Assembly: GCA_902578255.1 (NCBI GenBank)
Contig: CACHCH010000007.1
Span: 1-55,771, forward strand
DNA: 55,771 bases
Direction: 5' to 3'
Source: an uncultured Pelagibacteraceae bacterium
GTDB lineage: Bacteria > Pseudomonadota > Alphaproteobacteria > Pelagibacterales > Pelagibacteraceae
The notes under the pieces are model-generated. The model had not been told where the DNA came from and ran no database searches. It saw only the letters and a list, made by a program, of their open reading frames with translations. Positions 1 to 9,142 of this stretch are shown piece after piece (within the stretch, counting starts at the first letter, position 1; the number at the start of each line of letters is the position of its first letter). The position numbers and the translations under genes are program-made.

Positions 1-264
1 ATTGAAGTTCAAGGAAAAGAGGTGCTAAATCAAAACTATACTATGGTTAATAGCATATTAATAAGCACATCTGAAAGACCAGAGGTAAAAATTGATTGGA
101 GGGTTTACACGAAAAATCCAAACAGTCCTTTGATTAGAGATTTAATTATCGAGGGACTTAGCTTAGCAAGAACACAAAAAGAGGAATTTGCGTCTATAAT
201 AAATTCTAATGACGGAAATATCGAAGCTCTATTTAAAACTTTAGAGGAATTTTCTAAAAATTAA
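1..264 (+). CDS. C-terminal fragment of an unidentified protein (5' end outside window)
   Basis: The reading frame is open from the first base and ends with TAA at 262-264, so this is the last 87 or so residues of a gene that begins upstream. The GTG at 22 is probably just an internal valine codon. The visible part is a mixed alpha/beta segment (around VKIDWRVYTKNPNSP) followed by helices and a Lys-Asn terminus. The strand followed by SPLIRDLIIEGL faintly resembles the end of a LysR-type effector-binding domain, but this is too weak to name. It converges on the tRNA genes that follow on the other strand, with only 9 bases between its stop and the tRNA CCA end. Function unknown. Confidence 0.6.
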   Translation: MEVQGKEVLNQNYTMVNSILISTSERPEVKIDWRVYTKNPNSPLIRDLIIEGLSLARTQKEEFASIINSNDGNIEALFKTLEEFSKN

Positions 265-273
265 TTAAGAATT

Positions 274-350
274 TGGTGGGCCCGCCAGGACTCGAACCTG
301 GGACCAATACATTATGAGTGTACTGCTCTAACCAACTGAGCTACAGGCCC
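274..350 (-). tRNA. tRNA with CAT anticodon (elongator tRNA-Met or tRNA-Ile2)
   Basis: The minus strand folds into a complete cloverleaf: acceptor GGGCCTG/CGGGCCC, D stem GCTC/GAGC with GG in the D loop, anticodon stem GTACA/TGTAT with loop CTCATAA (anticodon CAT), and T arm CCAGG-TTCGAGT-CCTGG. The 3' CCA is encoded at 274-276. The fully paired 1-72 and the absence of three G-C pairs in the anticodon stem argue against initiator tRNA. CAT could be elongator Met or the lysidine-modified Ile2 that reads AUA; sequence alone does not settle this for me. It lies 58 bases beyond tRNA-Val on the same strand and may share the rpoD transcript. Confidence 0.93.
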
Positions 351-408
351 AAAAACTAAGATTAGTTATATCATTTTTTTTAAGTTATCAATTAAAGATA
401 TTTGAATA

Positions 409-483
409 TGGTGGGCCGTGTTGGTTACGCTCCAACTACCCCTGCAATGTCAATGCAGTACTCTACTATTGAGCTAACGGCCC
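409..483 (-). tRNA. tRNA-Val(GAC) with atypical D and T loops
   Basis: The minus strand gives acceptor GGGCCGT/ACGGCCC (7 of 7 paired), D stem GCTC/GAGT, anticodon stem CTGCA/TGCAG with loop TTGACAT (anticodon GAC, valine GUC/GUU codons), T stem GTTGG/CCAAC and an encoded CCA at 409-411. The loops are abnormal. The D loop is AATAGTA, with no GG pair. The T loop is AGCGTAA where nearly all tRNAs have TTCRANY. All stems are intact, so it looks maintained rather than decaying. Standard covariance models may score it poorly. Its 5' end lies 4 bases beyond the rpoD stop, so it is probably cut from the rpoD transcript. Confidence 0.8.
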
Positions 484-487
484 AGTG

Positions 488-2311
488 CTAACTTTCTAAG
501 AAGCTCTTAAGTTGTTTGGATCTACTTGGGTGTTTTAATTTTCTAAGCGCTTTGGCTTCAATTTGTCTAATTCTTTCTCTTGTTACAGAAAACTGTAATC
601 CAACTTCTTCTAAAGTGTGATCAGTGTTCATGCCTACGCCGAATCTCATTCTTAAAACTCTCTCTTCCCTTGGTGTTAAAGTAGACAATATCTTAGTAGT
701 TGCTTCACCAAGATTTGACTTAATTGCCTGTTCAAGTGGTGCTAATGCTTTTGTATCTTCAATAAAATCTCCCAGACTACTGTCCTCTTCATCTCCAACT
801 GGTTTTTCTAGAGAAACTGGTTCTTTTGAGATTTTTAAAACTTTTCTAACTTTGTCTAGTGGCATTCTAAGTTTTTGAGCTAGTTCCTCAGGAGTAGCCT
901 CTCTTCCAAACTCACTTAAAATTAATCTTTGGGTTCTTACAATTTTGTTTATTGTTTCAATCATGTGAACAGGGATACGAATTGTTCGTGCTTGATCTGC
1001 AATAGATCTTGTAATTGCCTGCCTGATCCACCAAGTTGCATAAGTTGAAAATTTATATCCTCTTCTATATTCAAACTTATCTACAGCTTTCATTAAACCA
1101 ATGTTTCCCTCTTGAATTAAATCAAGAAATTGAAGTCCTCTATTTGTGTATTTTTTTGCAATTGAAATAACTAGTCTAAGATTTGCCTCGACCATCTCTT
1201 TTTTAGCAATCCTTGACTCTTTTTCACCTTTTTGGACTCTGCTTACTATTTTTTTAAAATCTGTTACAGAGATACCAAGCTTGTGACTAATTTCAATTAA
1301 CCTTTCTCTAATATTTTTAAATTCATCTTTATTTTTTGTGAAAAATTGTTTCCAAATATTGTTGGTATCTAAAAATTTTTTAAGATTAGGATTAATTTCA
1401 TTGCCAATATAAAATTTAATAAATTCATTTCTTGGAATTTTGTGATCCATAGCAAGTCTTAAAAGATTACCTTCCAAGGAAACTATTTTTTTATTTTCAA
1501 CATAATGTTTTTGTACAAGATCCTCTAAAACTGATGGGGATAGTTGTAGTGATTTAATATTTTCTAAAATATCATTAACAATTTTATCGTGTCCTTTTTC
1601 TTTTGCTTGTGAAAAGTTTTGTGAATTTAAAACACAATCTAATTTTTCTTTTTGATACTTAATTAATTTTGTGTATTCTTTAGTTAGTGTATTTACAGTT
1701 TTTAGTACCTTTGGCTTAATTTCTGTTTCCATTGCAGCAAGAGTTGGATTAAAGTCATCATCTTCATCAGAAGAACCTTCCTCCTTGTCAGTTTCACCAG
1801 CATTTTTTTGCTTAGCGCTTGGTCCCGTTGACTCATCTTCCATGTAGTTGGTGTCAATATCTATAATTTCTCTAACTAATATTTCATCTTTTTGTAATTT
1901 TTCATTCCATTCAAAAAATTGTTGAGCAGTAATTGGGCTTTGTGAAAGCGCGATTAACATCACATCTTTTCCGGCCTCAATTCTTTTTGCTATCGCAATT
2001 TCACCTTCTCTAGAAAGAAGTTCAACACCACCCATCTCACGTAAATACATTCTGATAGGATCATCACTTTTTTCGATTGTTTTACCTTCATCTTTACTTG
2101 AATTTTCTTTTTTTCTTAAAACTTTAAAATCAGATTTCTTTTCAACTAAGGAAACATTTTCATTTAAGATATGTATGAATGCTTGAGCCAAGTTATCATC
2201 TGATAAATTTCTTTTTCCAAGAGATTTACTTAACTCTTCATAAGTAATGAAGCCCCTATGAATTCCTCGGCCCATTAATCTAGCAAATGATTTTGTTATA
2301 ATTCTTTCCAC
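488..2311 (-). CDS. rpoD: RNA polymerase primary sigma factor (sigma-70, RpoD)
   Basis: Housekeeping sigma factor that directs core RNA polymerase to -10/-35 promoters. The 607-residue protein has an N-terminal region 1.1, region 1.2 ([12 protein letters not shown] near residue 84), an acidic non-conserved insert (around residues 160-190), region 2 ([45 protein letters not shown]), region 3 and a C-terminal region 4 helix-turn-helix ([24 protein letters not shown]). Length matches alphaproteobacterial RpoD. The start is GTG at 2311. It is the last protein gene of a yqeY-dnaG-rpoD operon, 67 bases after dnaG, a variant of the classic rpsU-dnaG-rpoD macromolecular-synthesis operon. The stop lies 4 bases from the 5' end of tRNA-Val, so RNase P cleavage would set the 3' end of the mRNA. 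Confidence 0.98.
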   Translation of the reverse strand: MERIITKSFARLMGRGIHRGFITYEELSKSLGKRNLSDDNLAQAFIHILNENVSLVEKKSDFKVLRKKENSSKDEGKTIEKSDDPIRMYLREMGGVELLSREGEIAIAKRIEAGKDVMLIALSQSPITAQQFFEWNEKLQKDEILVREIIDIDTNYMEDESTGPSAKQKNAGETDKEEGSSDEDDDFNPTLAAMETEIKPKVLKTVNTLTKEYTKLIKYQKEKLDCVLNSQNFSQAKEKGHDKIVNDILENIKSLQLSPSVLEDLVQKHYVENKKIVSLEGNLLRLAMDHKIPRNEFIKFYIGNEINPNLKKFLDTNNIWKQFFTKNKDEFKNIRERLIEISHKLGISVTDFKKIVSRVQKGEKESRIAKKEMVEANLRLVISIAKKYTNRGLQFLDLIQEGNIGLMKAVDKFEYRRGYKFSTYATWWIRQAITRSIADQARTIRIPVHMIETINKIVRTQRLILSEFGREATPEELAQKLRMPLDKVRKVLKISKEPVSLEKPVGDEEDSSLGDFIEDTKALAPLEQAIKSNLGEATTKILSTLTPREERVLRMRFGVGMNTDHTLEEVGLQFSVTRERIRQIEAKALRKLKHPSRSKQLKSFLES

Positions 2312-2378
2312 GGCAATAAAAGTTAGGAAGTCTTATATAATGTCAAATTTATAAAAATCCATTACTAATTTAGTTGTA

Positions 2379-4154
2379 TTAATTGAGATTCTGCTTTTTT
2401 TTTAGCTCTTTTAGCTCATTAAATGTCGTCTCACTCATGTCTACTGAAAACTTCGATTCTAATTCTTGAATTCTAAACTCAAGATCATAATTAATTAAAT
2501 CTCTGGTAATGTCTTCCAGTAATTCTATGGTTTTTTGATCATCATCAGCTTGATTTTTAAGAATATGTTTGATGGGTGCAAATTTATTAATTTTTTCTAA
2601 CAATTGATCATCTAACTCTAAATCCTTAATTGTAATTTGCTCTGCAGATTTCAATTTCACAATTATTAGTTCAAATATTTTTTTATTAATTTCAGTAAAT
2701 AACTTAATATTTTCAATTAAATGTATATTTGCTTGTAACAAATTTAAATTATTCATTAATAAATATAATAAAGAAAACTCCTTAAGCTCTACTCCAGTCA
2801 ATGATTGGCTTTCATTAAAATGCTTCTTGGTTGCGTCTAGTGATTTAGTTCTTTTAACAAAAAAATTTTTCTTATTTTGATTGGAATGAGGTGTTAGCTC
2901 TGCAATTTTTTCTAAAAAATATTCTAATACATATTTTTTGATAAAATCATCTTTAATTGTACTTGCAATACTTCTCAATTTTTTTTCAAAAATTGCTAAA
3001 GAAGAAGGATTATTTTCTGTTTGTTTTTTATAATGACTAAAAATAAATTGATGAACAGAGAGCTTACTTTGTTTAGTAAAATCTATAAAATTGGCTTTAC
3101 CATTCTTATTTATATAACTGTCGGGGTCTTCCTTGTCTGGTAAAAATAAAAATGAAATTTGTTTTTCAGGTTTTAATTCTTTAATAGAGTTTTCTGCTGC
3201 TCTTAATGCAGCTTTATATCCACTTTCATCACCATCAAAACAGATAATGATATCGTCAAAAAACTGGTTAAGAGTTAAAATTTGTTTATCTGTCAGTGAA
3301 GTTCCAAGATTGGCAACTACATTATCAATACCATTTTTACTTAAACCAACAACATCCATATATCCTTCTACTAGATAGATATGATCTATTTGATTAGAAA
3401 GTTTTCGAGCTAAATTTAAATTATATAAATTTGACCCTTTTTTAAAAAAATTTGTTTCAGGGGAATTTATATATTTAGCCAAGTAATCTACCTTTTCAAT
3501 TATTCTCCCCCCTAAAGCTATTGGTTGACCTGAGATATTATTGATTGGAAAAATTAATCGTCCTCTAAATCTTTCAACATATATTTTCTTTTTTTCGTCT
3601 AAATAAAATAAACCTGTTTCAACTAAAGTTTGCTCACTATAATTATTTTTTAATTTCTCAAAGAAATTTGGATTTTTTTCTATATATCCAATTTTAAATT
3701 TTTTAACTTCTTCTTTAGTTAAAGATCTATTTTTTAAATAATCTCTTGCAATAGAATAACCCTCGTTTTTTAATAATTCATTGTGATAAAAATCTACGTA
3801 CTGAGTAAAGATTGATTGGTATTCTTTCCATTTTTTTTCTCTTTCTTCATCCTGTTTTGAAAACATATAGGGCTGCATTCCAGCTAATTGAGCCAAATGC
3901 TTTACAGCTTCTCCAAATTTAAGATTTTGAATTTTCATAACGAAATCAAAAATATTTCCGTGCTCAGAAGTTGCAAAACAATGATAAAATTCTTTTTCAT
4001 CATTTACAGTAAATGAAGGTGTTTTTTCGTTTTTAAATGGAGACAAACCAACAAACTCTTTACCCCTTTTTTTTAAGGAAACTGTTTTTGAGACAACTGT
4101 TGATACTTTCAACCTTGTCTTAATTTCATCAAGGTATTCTTTTGGGTACTTCAT
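2379..4154 (-). CDS. dnaG: DNA primase DnaG, zinc ligands degenerate
   Basis: Synthesises RNA primers for replication. The N-terminal CHC2-type domain (1-95) is recognisable (PSFTVNDEKEFYHCF), but three of the four zinc ligands are replaced: the usual C-x2-H is S38-x2-K41, and the usual C-x2-C is C59-x2-T62. The catalytic core is intact, with TOPRIM motifs EGYMDVVGL (near 265) and CFDGDESGYKAA (near 307) and the RNAP-basic-like RGRLIFPI (near 198). The C-terminal helicase-interacting part is poorly conserved. Its 591 residues are typical. ATG at 4154; the start overlaps the yqeY stop by 4 bases, indicating translational coupling. The zinc-site loss is unusual, because the family binds Zn here and uses it in template recognition. 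Confidence 0.96.
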   Translation of the reverse strand: MKYPKEYLDEIKTRLKVSTVVSKTVSLKKRGKEFVGLSPFKNEKTPSFTVNDEKEFYHCFATSEHGNIFDFVMKIQNLKFGEAVKHLAQLAGMQPYMFSKQDEEREKKWKEYQSIFTQYVDFYHNELLKNEGYSIARDYLKNRSLTKEEVKKFKIGYIEKNPNFFEKLKNNYSEQTLVETGLFYLDEKKKIYVERFRGRLIFPINNISGQPIALGGRIIEKVDYLAKYINSPETNFFKKGSNLYNLNLARKLSNQIDHIYLVEGYMDVVGLSKNGIDNVVANLGTSLTDKQILTLNQFFDDIIICFDGDESGYKAALRAAENSIKELKPEKQISFLFLPDKEDPDSYINKNGKANFIDFTKQSKLSVHQFIFSHYKKQTENNPSSLAIFEKKLRSIASTIKDDFIKKYVLEYFLEKIAELTPHSNQNKKNFFVKRTKSLDATKKHFNESQSLTGVELKEFSLLYLLMNNLNLLQANIHLIENIKLFTEINKKIFELIIVKLKSAEQITIKDLELDDQLLEKINKFAPIKHILKNQADDDQKTIELLEDITRDLINYDLEFRIQELESKFSVDMSETTFNELKELKKKQNLN

Positions 4155-4615
4155 TGTTCATTTAATAGATCTTTGAGCATCGGGCCTGCTTTAGCAAAAT
4201 CAACTTCATCCGAATGGTTTTTCTTTAGCTCACCCATAACTTTACCCATATCTTTTATTGAATTAGCACCTAGTTTAGCAATTAAATCCAAACATATTTT
4301 TTTGGTTTCCTCTTCTCCAAGTTGCTTTGGTAGAAATCCAGTTAAAATATTATATTCATTTTGCTCAACCTCTAACAAATCTGTTCGATTATTTTTTTTG
4401 TAAATATCAATTGATTCGGTTCGTTGTTTAACCATTTTTTTCAAAAGCTTCTTAATATCCTCATCGTCAGTATCTTTTTTATTAGGCCCAGATCGATTAA
4501 CTATGTCTAGATCCTTAATGGATGACAATATTAACCTATAGGTTGATATTTTATTTTTATCTTTTAATTTAAGAGCAGTTTTATATTCGTTTTCGATAGT
4601 ATCTTTTAAGGACAT
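4151..4615 (-). CDS. yqeY: GatB/YqeY domain protein
   Basis: A 154-residue all-helical protein of the YqeY family, related to the C-terminal tail domain of the GatB amidotransferase subunit. Recognisable family features are the start SLKDTIENEYKTALKLKDK, the central VKQRTESIDIYKKNNRTDLLEVEQNEYNILTGFLPKQL, and the C-terminal GKVMGELKKNH. The exact biochemical role is not established; association with tRNA-dependent amidation is suspected from the domain. It is the first gene of the yqeY-dnaG-rpoD transcript. Placement directly upstream of dnaG is common in alphaproteobacteria. ATG at 4615; the stop overlaps the dnaG ATG (ATGA). Confidence 0.93.
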   Translation of the reverse strand: MSLKDTIENEYKTALKLKDKNKISTYRLILSSIKDLDIVNRSGPNKKDTDDEDIKKLLKKMVKQRTESIDIYKKNNRTDLLEVEQNEYNILTGFLPKQLGEEETKKICLDLIAKLGANSIKDMGKVMGELKKNHSDEVDFAKAGPMLKDLLNEQ

Positions 4616-4656
4616 AATTTTTTTAATCTACTTCAAAGAAATAATTCTTCAAAAGA

Positions 4657-4678
4657 AAAATTGTTTTTTTACAATTTT
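4657..4678. promoter_or_regulatory. Perfect inverted repeat in the yqeY/carA divergent spacer
   Basis: AAAATTGT (4657-4664), a six-T spacer, then ACAATTTT (4671-4678): an 8+8 perfect palindrome in the 127-base gap between the divergent yqeY-dnaG-rpoD and carAB transcripts. A TATAAT box at 4678-4683 begins on its last base and points toward carA. It could be an operator or a hairpin. The AT-rich composition makes a chance origin possible. No -35 at proper spacing is seen. Confidence 0.35.
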
Positions 4679-4742
4679 ATAATACATCTCTGTTGCGATA
4701 ATATAGCAATTATTGTATTAACCTTTAACTTATGAGTTGTAA

Positions 4743-5936
4743 TTGATCAAAAAAGCAAAAAAAACAAACTCAAAAAATTCACAGATTAATACAGGCGTTT
4801 TAGTTCTTGAAAACAAGAAGGTTTTTAAGGGAATTGGGATTGGCTATCAAGGAGAGGCGACCGGAGAAGTTTGCTTTAACACCTCTTTAACCGGTTACCA
4901 AGAAATAATTTCAGATCCTTCTTATGCAGGTCAGATTATAAATTTTACGTTTCCACATATTGGAAATGTTGGAACTAATAAGGAAGATATCGAGTCTGAT
5001 AAAATCTGGACAAGAGGTGTAATCTTTAATTCAGAAATAACTTCTCCCTCAAATTATAGAGCATTTCTACATTTAGATGCCTGGCTAAAAAAAAATAAAA
5101 TTGTTGGAATTACAGGTCTGGATACACGAAGTTTAACAAATTTTATTAGAGATAAAGGTGCACCTAAGGGAACAATTGCTTACTCAAAAAATGGCAAGTT
5201 TAATCTCAGCAAGTTAACAAATTCAACTATTAAATGGAGTGGTTTAAAAAACCTTGATCTTGCAGAAATTGTTACAACCCAAAAGAACTACATTTGGAAA
5301 GGGCTTCAAACATGGAAAAAAGAAATAGGATATAAAAAGAATACAAAAAATCTTTTTCATGTAGTTGCAATTGATTACGGAATAAAAAAAAATATTTTAA
5401 GGTATTTTTCAGACTTCAAATGTAAAGTATCGGTCGTTTCCTGTAAAACTTCTGCAGAAAAAATATTAGATCTTAAACCAAATGGAATTTTTTTGTCCAA
5501 CGGACCTGGTGATCCAGCAGCAACAGGAAAATATGCAATAGAAATACTCAACAAATTAATCAAAAAAAATTTACCTATATTTGGAATTTGTTTAGGTCAT
5601 CAAATTTTAGCATTAGCATTAGGTGGCAAAACAAGAAAAATGAAGTTGGGCCATAGAGGAGCTAATCATCCTGTTAAAAATTTAATCCAAGATAAAGTTG
5701 AAATCACCAGTCAAAATCATGGTTTTGTAGTAGTTGAAGAAACTTTGCCAAAAAAAATTAAAGTCACTCATAAGTCTCTTTTTGATAATACCATCGAAGG
5801 AATAAGACTTAAAAACAAACCAATATTTTCAGTGCAATATCATCCGGAGTCTAACCCAGGACCACAAGATAGCGTTTATCTATTTCAAGAATTTATTAAC
5901 AACATGAAAAAAAATGCCAAAAAGAAAAGATATTAA
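4743..5936 (+). CDS. carA: Carbamoyl-phosphate synthase small subunit (glutaminase)
   Basis: Releases ammonia from glutamine for carbamoyl phosphate synthesis, which feeds pyrimidines and arginine. The 397-residue protein has the CarA N-terminal domain ([28 protein letters not shown] split around residues 28-57; [10 protein letters not shown]) and a C-terminal class I glutamine amidotransferase domain with nucleophile C283 in GICLGHQ and the HPES motif (H367, E369). The start appears to be TTG at 4743: the nearby ATG at 4732 is in another frame and hits a stop after four codons. It is followed by carB, which begins 23 bases before the carA stop. Confidence 0.97.
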   Translation: MIKKAKKTNSKNSQINTGVLVLENKKVFKGIGIGYQGEATGEVCFNTSLTGYQEIISDPSYAGQIINFTFPHIGNVGTNKEDIESDKIWTRGVIFNSEITSPSNYRAFLHLDAWLKKNKIVGITGLDTRSLTNFIRDKGAPKGTIAYSKNGKFNLSKLTNSTIKWSGLKNLDLAEIVTTQKNYIWKGLQTWKKEIGYKKNTKNLFHVVAIDYGIKKNILRYFSDFKCKVSVVSCKTSAEKILDLKPNGIFLSNGPGDPAATGKYAIEILNKLIKKNLPIFGICLGHQILALALGGKTRKMKLGHRGANHPVKNLIQDKVEITSQNHGFVVVEETLPKKIKVTHKSLFDNTIEGIRLKNKPIFSVQYHPESNPGPQDSVYLFQEFINNMKKNAKKKRY

Positions 5937-8900
5937 AAAAATATTAGTTGTGGGAGCTGGACCTATTATCATTGGTCAAGCATGTGAATTTGATTACTCA
6001 GGTACACAAGCTTGTAAGGCATTAAAAGATGAGGGTTTTAAAGTAATATTAATTAACTCAAATCCTGCAACCATTATGACTGATCCAGATGTTGCGGACA
6101 AAACCTATATCGAGCCCATAACATTAGAGGTTTTAGAAAAAATACTTATCAAAGAAAAACCTGATGCAATTCTTCCTACAATGGGTGGTCAAACTGCGCT
6201 CAATCTCGCAATGGAAGCGGAAAAAAAAGGAATTTTAAAAAAATATAAAATTGAACTTATAGGAGCAAATTCTAAAGCAATTGCCAATGCAGAGGACAGG
6301 AAAAAATTTAGAAAAAATATGATTGATATTGGATTAGATTTACCTAGATCTGAGATTGTCAAAAATATAAGCCAAGCCTCTAAAGTTTTAAAAAAAATTG
6401 GTCTGCCTGCAATCATAAGACCTGCATTTACACTTGGAGGTCTTGGCGGTGGTATTGCTAAAAATAAAAAAGATTATTTAAAAATAATTAATAGTGGGCT
6501 CCACGAGTCTCCAGTTAGTCAAGTATTGGTTGAAGAATGCTTGGAAGGTTGGAAAGAATTTGAGATGGAAGTAGTAAGAGATAAAAAAGACAACTGTATT
6601 ATTATCTGCTCTATTGAAAATGTTGATCCTATGGGAATTCATACTGGAGACTCAGTAACTGTTGCCCCTGCACTTACACTTACTGATAAGGAATACCAGG
6701 TAATGAGAAATGCTTCCATTGCTTGCTTAAGAAAAATAGGAGTAGAGACAGGTGGATCCAATGTACAATTTGCAATCAATCCAAAAAATGGACGGATGGT
6801 TATTATAGAAATGAACCCAAGAGTTTCAAGATCTTCTGCACTCGCTTCAAAAGCTACTGGTTTCCCAATAGCAAAAGTTGCTGCTAAACTCGCTGTTGGT
6901 TACACTCTGGATGAATTAAAAAACGAAATTACAAAAGTTACCCCTGCATCGTTTGAGCCTAGCATTGATTATGTGGTTACAAAAATTCCAAGATTTACTT
7001 TTGAAAAATTTTCAACTTCTCCAGCAATATTAGGTACTTCGATGAAATCAGTTGGAGAAGCAATGGCAATTGGTAGAAATTTTAAAGAGTCGCTTCAAAA
7101 AGCATTGGTTTCTCTTGAAACAGGTTTTTCAGGATTAGATAGAGTGCTAGATCTAAATAAAAAACAAATTGAAAAAAAACTCAAAGAAAATATTCCAAAT
7201 AAACTTCTTGTTGTTGCAGAAGCAATACGAAAAAAAGTTACTTTAAAAAAGATATTCGCATTATCTAAAATTGATCCATGGTTTTTAGAACAGATTAAAG
7301 AAATTGTAGATACTGAGACTATAATTAAAAAAAAAGGATTACCTAAGGATTTTGTCGAATTTAATAGAATAAAATCAATTGGCTTTTCTGATAAAAAACT
7401 TTCTGAATTATCTAAAACGTCAGAAGAAATTATTAGAAGAAAAAGAACAGCACTTAAAATTTTACCAGTTTTCAAAAAAGTTGATACTTGTGCTGCTGAA
7501 TTTAAATCTTTTACACCTTATATGTATTCAACATATCAACGAAATTTCTCAATTAATTCAGAGTGTGAGGCAGATCCATCAACTAAGAAAAAAATTATTA
7601 TTTTAGGAGGTGGTCCTAACAGAATTGGACAAGGTATAGAATTTGATTATTGTTGCTGTCAGGCAAGTTTTTCTTTGAAAGAAGCTGGTTTCGAATCAAT
7701 TATGGTTAATTGTAATCCGGAAACTGTCTCAACTGATTATGACACAAGTAACCGACTTTATTTTGAACCTCTTAAAGAAGAATATGTTTTTAATATTATT
7801 AAAAAAGAACAAGAAAAAGGTAATCTTGTTGGAATTATCGCTCAGTTTGGTGGTCAGACACCAATTAAACTTGCAAAGTTTTTACATGACCACAAGCTTC
7901 CAATTCTAGGAACGCAGTACACTTCTATTGACTTAGCTGAGGACAGAGATCGATTTAGAAACTTATTAATCAAACTTAAATTAAAACAGGCTGAAAGTGG
8001 GATTGCAAAAACATTTAAGCAGGCAATACAAATTTCTGAAAAAATTGGTTTACCTTTAATGGTAAGACCTTCTTATGTGCTAGGTGGAAGAGCGATGGAA
8101 ATTGTTCATGAAAAAAACCAACTTAAAAATTTTGTTGAAGAAGCCTTTAAAGCTGCTGAAGAAAATCCAATTTTAATTGATAAATTTATTGATCATGCAA
8201 TGGAGGTTGATGTTGATGCCATTTCAGATGGAAAACAAGTTCATGTTGCGGGGATCATGCAACATATAGAAGAAGCTGGTATTCACTCTGGAGATTCTGC
8301 ATGTAGTTTACCCCCTGTATCTATAAAACCATTTTTGATTAAAGAAATTGAAAACCAAACTAAGAAATTAGCATTAGCTTTAAAAGTTAAAGGTTTCATG
8401 AATATTCAATACGCAATTAGAAAAGATGAAATTTATGTTATTGAGGTTAATCCTCGAGCAAGTCGAACTGTACCATTTGTATCTAAAGCAAAAGGATTGC
8501 CCCTTGCAAAAATTGCATCACGTGTAATGGCAGGTGAAAAGTTATCAAAATTTAATTTAAGAGACAAATCCAAAGGAATGTATGCAGTTAAAGAAGCCGT
8601 CTTTCCCTTTAATAAATTTCCAAACAGCGATCTGCTTTTAGGTCCTGAGATGAAATCAACAGGTGAAGTAATGGGATTTGATAAAAATTTTGGCATGGCT
8701 TTTGCAAAAAGCCAAATAGCCTCTGCCAACTCTTTACCTAAAGATGGATTAGCATTTATCTCTTTGAAAGATAGTCACAAAGATGAAGGTATAGGTTTAG
8801 CAAAAGAACTGATTAAATTAAACTTTACACTTTGTGCAACTCGAGGAACAGCTGAATACATTAGAAAACATGGTATGAAATGTAGAATTATTAACAAAGT

Positions 8901-9138
8901 CAGCAGCGGTTCACCTCATATAGTAGATGTGTTGGACTCAAAAAAAATTGGTCTTGTTATTAATACTGGTGGAGGAAATTCTGAACACAGATTAAATGAT
9001 GCGATAGCCCTTAGAAGAGGAACACTTAAGAACAAAGTTCCCTATTGTACTAATATGTCAACAGCGCTGGCATGTTTGGAAGCAATTAAATCACTTAAAA
9101 CAAAAAAATTAGAGGTTACTTCTCTTCAAGATATATAA
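5914..9138 (+). CDS. carB: Carbamoyl-phosphate synthase large subunit
   Basis: Makes carbamoyl phosphate from bicarbonate, ATP and the ammonia channelled from CarA. The 1074-residue protein has the usual tandem design. The first carboxyphosphate half starts with [21 protein letters not shown]. An oligomerisation region lies in the middle (near 405-550). The second carbamate half starts with [21 protein letters not shown]. The C-terminal allosteric MGS-like domain (about 930-1074) includes [13 protein letters not shown] and [23 protein letters not shown]-grasp loops such as [12 protein letters not shown] and [12 protein letters not shown] are intact. ATG at 5914 lies inside the end of carA (23-base overlap), so the two are co-translated. 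It converges with the ATP-grasp gene after only 4 bases. Confidence 0.98.
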   Translation: MPKRKDIKKILVVGAGPIIIGQACEFDYSGTQACKALKDEGFKVILINSNPATIMTDPDVADKTYIEPITLEVLEKILIKEKPDAILPTMGGQTALNLAMEAEKKGILKKYKIELIGANSKAIANAEDRKKFRKNMIDIGLDLPRSEIVKNISQASKVLKKIGLPAIIRPAFTLGGLGGGIAKNKKDYLKIINSGLHESPVSQVLVEECLEGWKEFEMEVVRDKKDNCIIICSIENVDPMGIHTGDSVTVAPALTLTDKEYQVMRNASIACLRKIGVETGGSNVQFAINPKNGRMVIIEMNPRVSRSSALASKATGFPIAKVAAKLAVGYTLDELKNEITKVTPASFEPSIDYVVTKIPRFTFEKFSTSPAILGTSMKSVGEAMAIGRNFKESLQKALVSLETGFSGLDRVLDLNKKQIEKKLKENIPNKLLVVAEAIRKKVTLKKIFALSKIDPWFLEQIKEIVDTETIIKKKGLPKDFVEFNRIKSIGFSDKKLSELSKTSEEIIRRKRTALKILPVFKKVDTCAAEFKSFTPYMYSTYQRNFSINSECEADPSTKKKIIILGGGPNRIGQGIEFDYCCCQASFSLKEAGFESIMVNCNPETVSTDYDTSNRLYFEPLKEEYVFNIIKKEQEKGNLVGIIAQFGGQTPIKLAKFLHDHKLPILGTQYTSIDLAEDRDRFRNLLIKLKLKQAESGIAKTFKQAIQISEKIGLPLMVRPSYVLGGRAMEIVHEKNQLKNFVEEAFKAAEENPILIDKFIDHAMEVDVDAISDGKQVHVAGIMQHIEEAGIHSGDSACSLPPVSIKPFLIKEIENQTKKLALALKVKGFMNIQYAIRKDEIYVIEVNPRASRTVPFVSKAKGLPLAKIASRVMAGEKLSKFNLRDKSKGMYAVKEAVFPFNKFPNSDLLLGPEMKSTGEVMGFDKNFGMAFAKSQIASANSLPKDGLAFISLKDSHKDEGIGLAKELIKLNFTLCATRGTAEYIRKHGMKCRIINKVSSGSPHIVDVLDSKKIGLVINTGGGNSEHRLNDAIALRRGTLKNKVPYCTNMSTALACLEAIKSLKTKKLEVTSLQDI

Positions 9139-9142
9139 AAAT

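Noticed and set aside
274..350. Initiator tRNA-fMet for the CAT tRNA
   Set aside because: Position 1-72 is paired and the anticodon stem lacks the three consecutive G-C pairs of initiators.
8433..8729. 98-codon open frame antisense to carB
   Set aside because: It lies wholly inside a strongly conserved carB domain, has no recognisable motif and follows codon structure expected of a shadow frame in AT-rich DNA.
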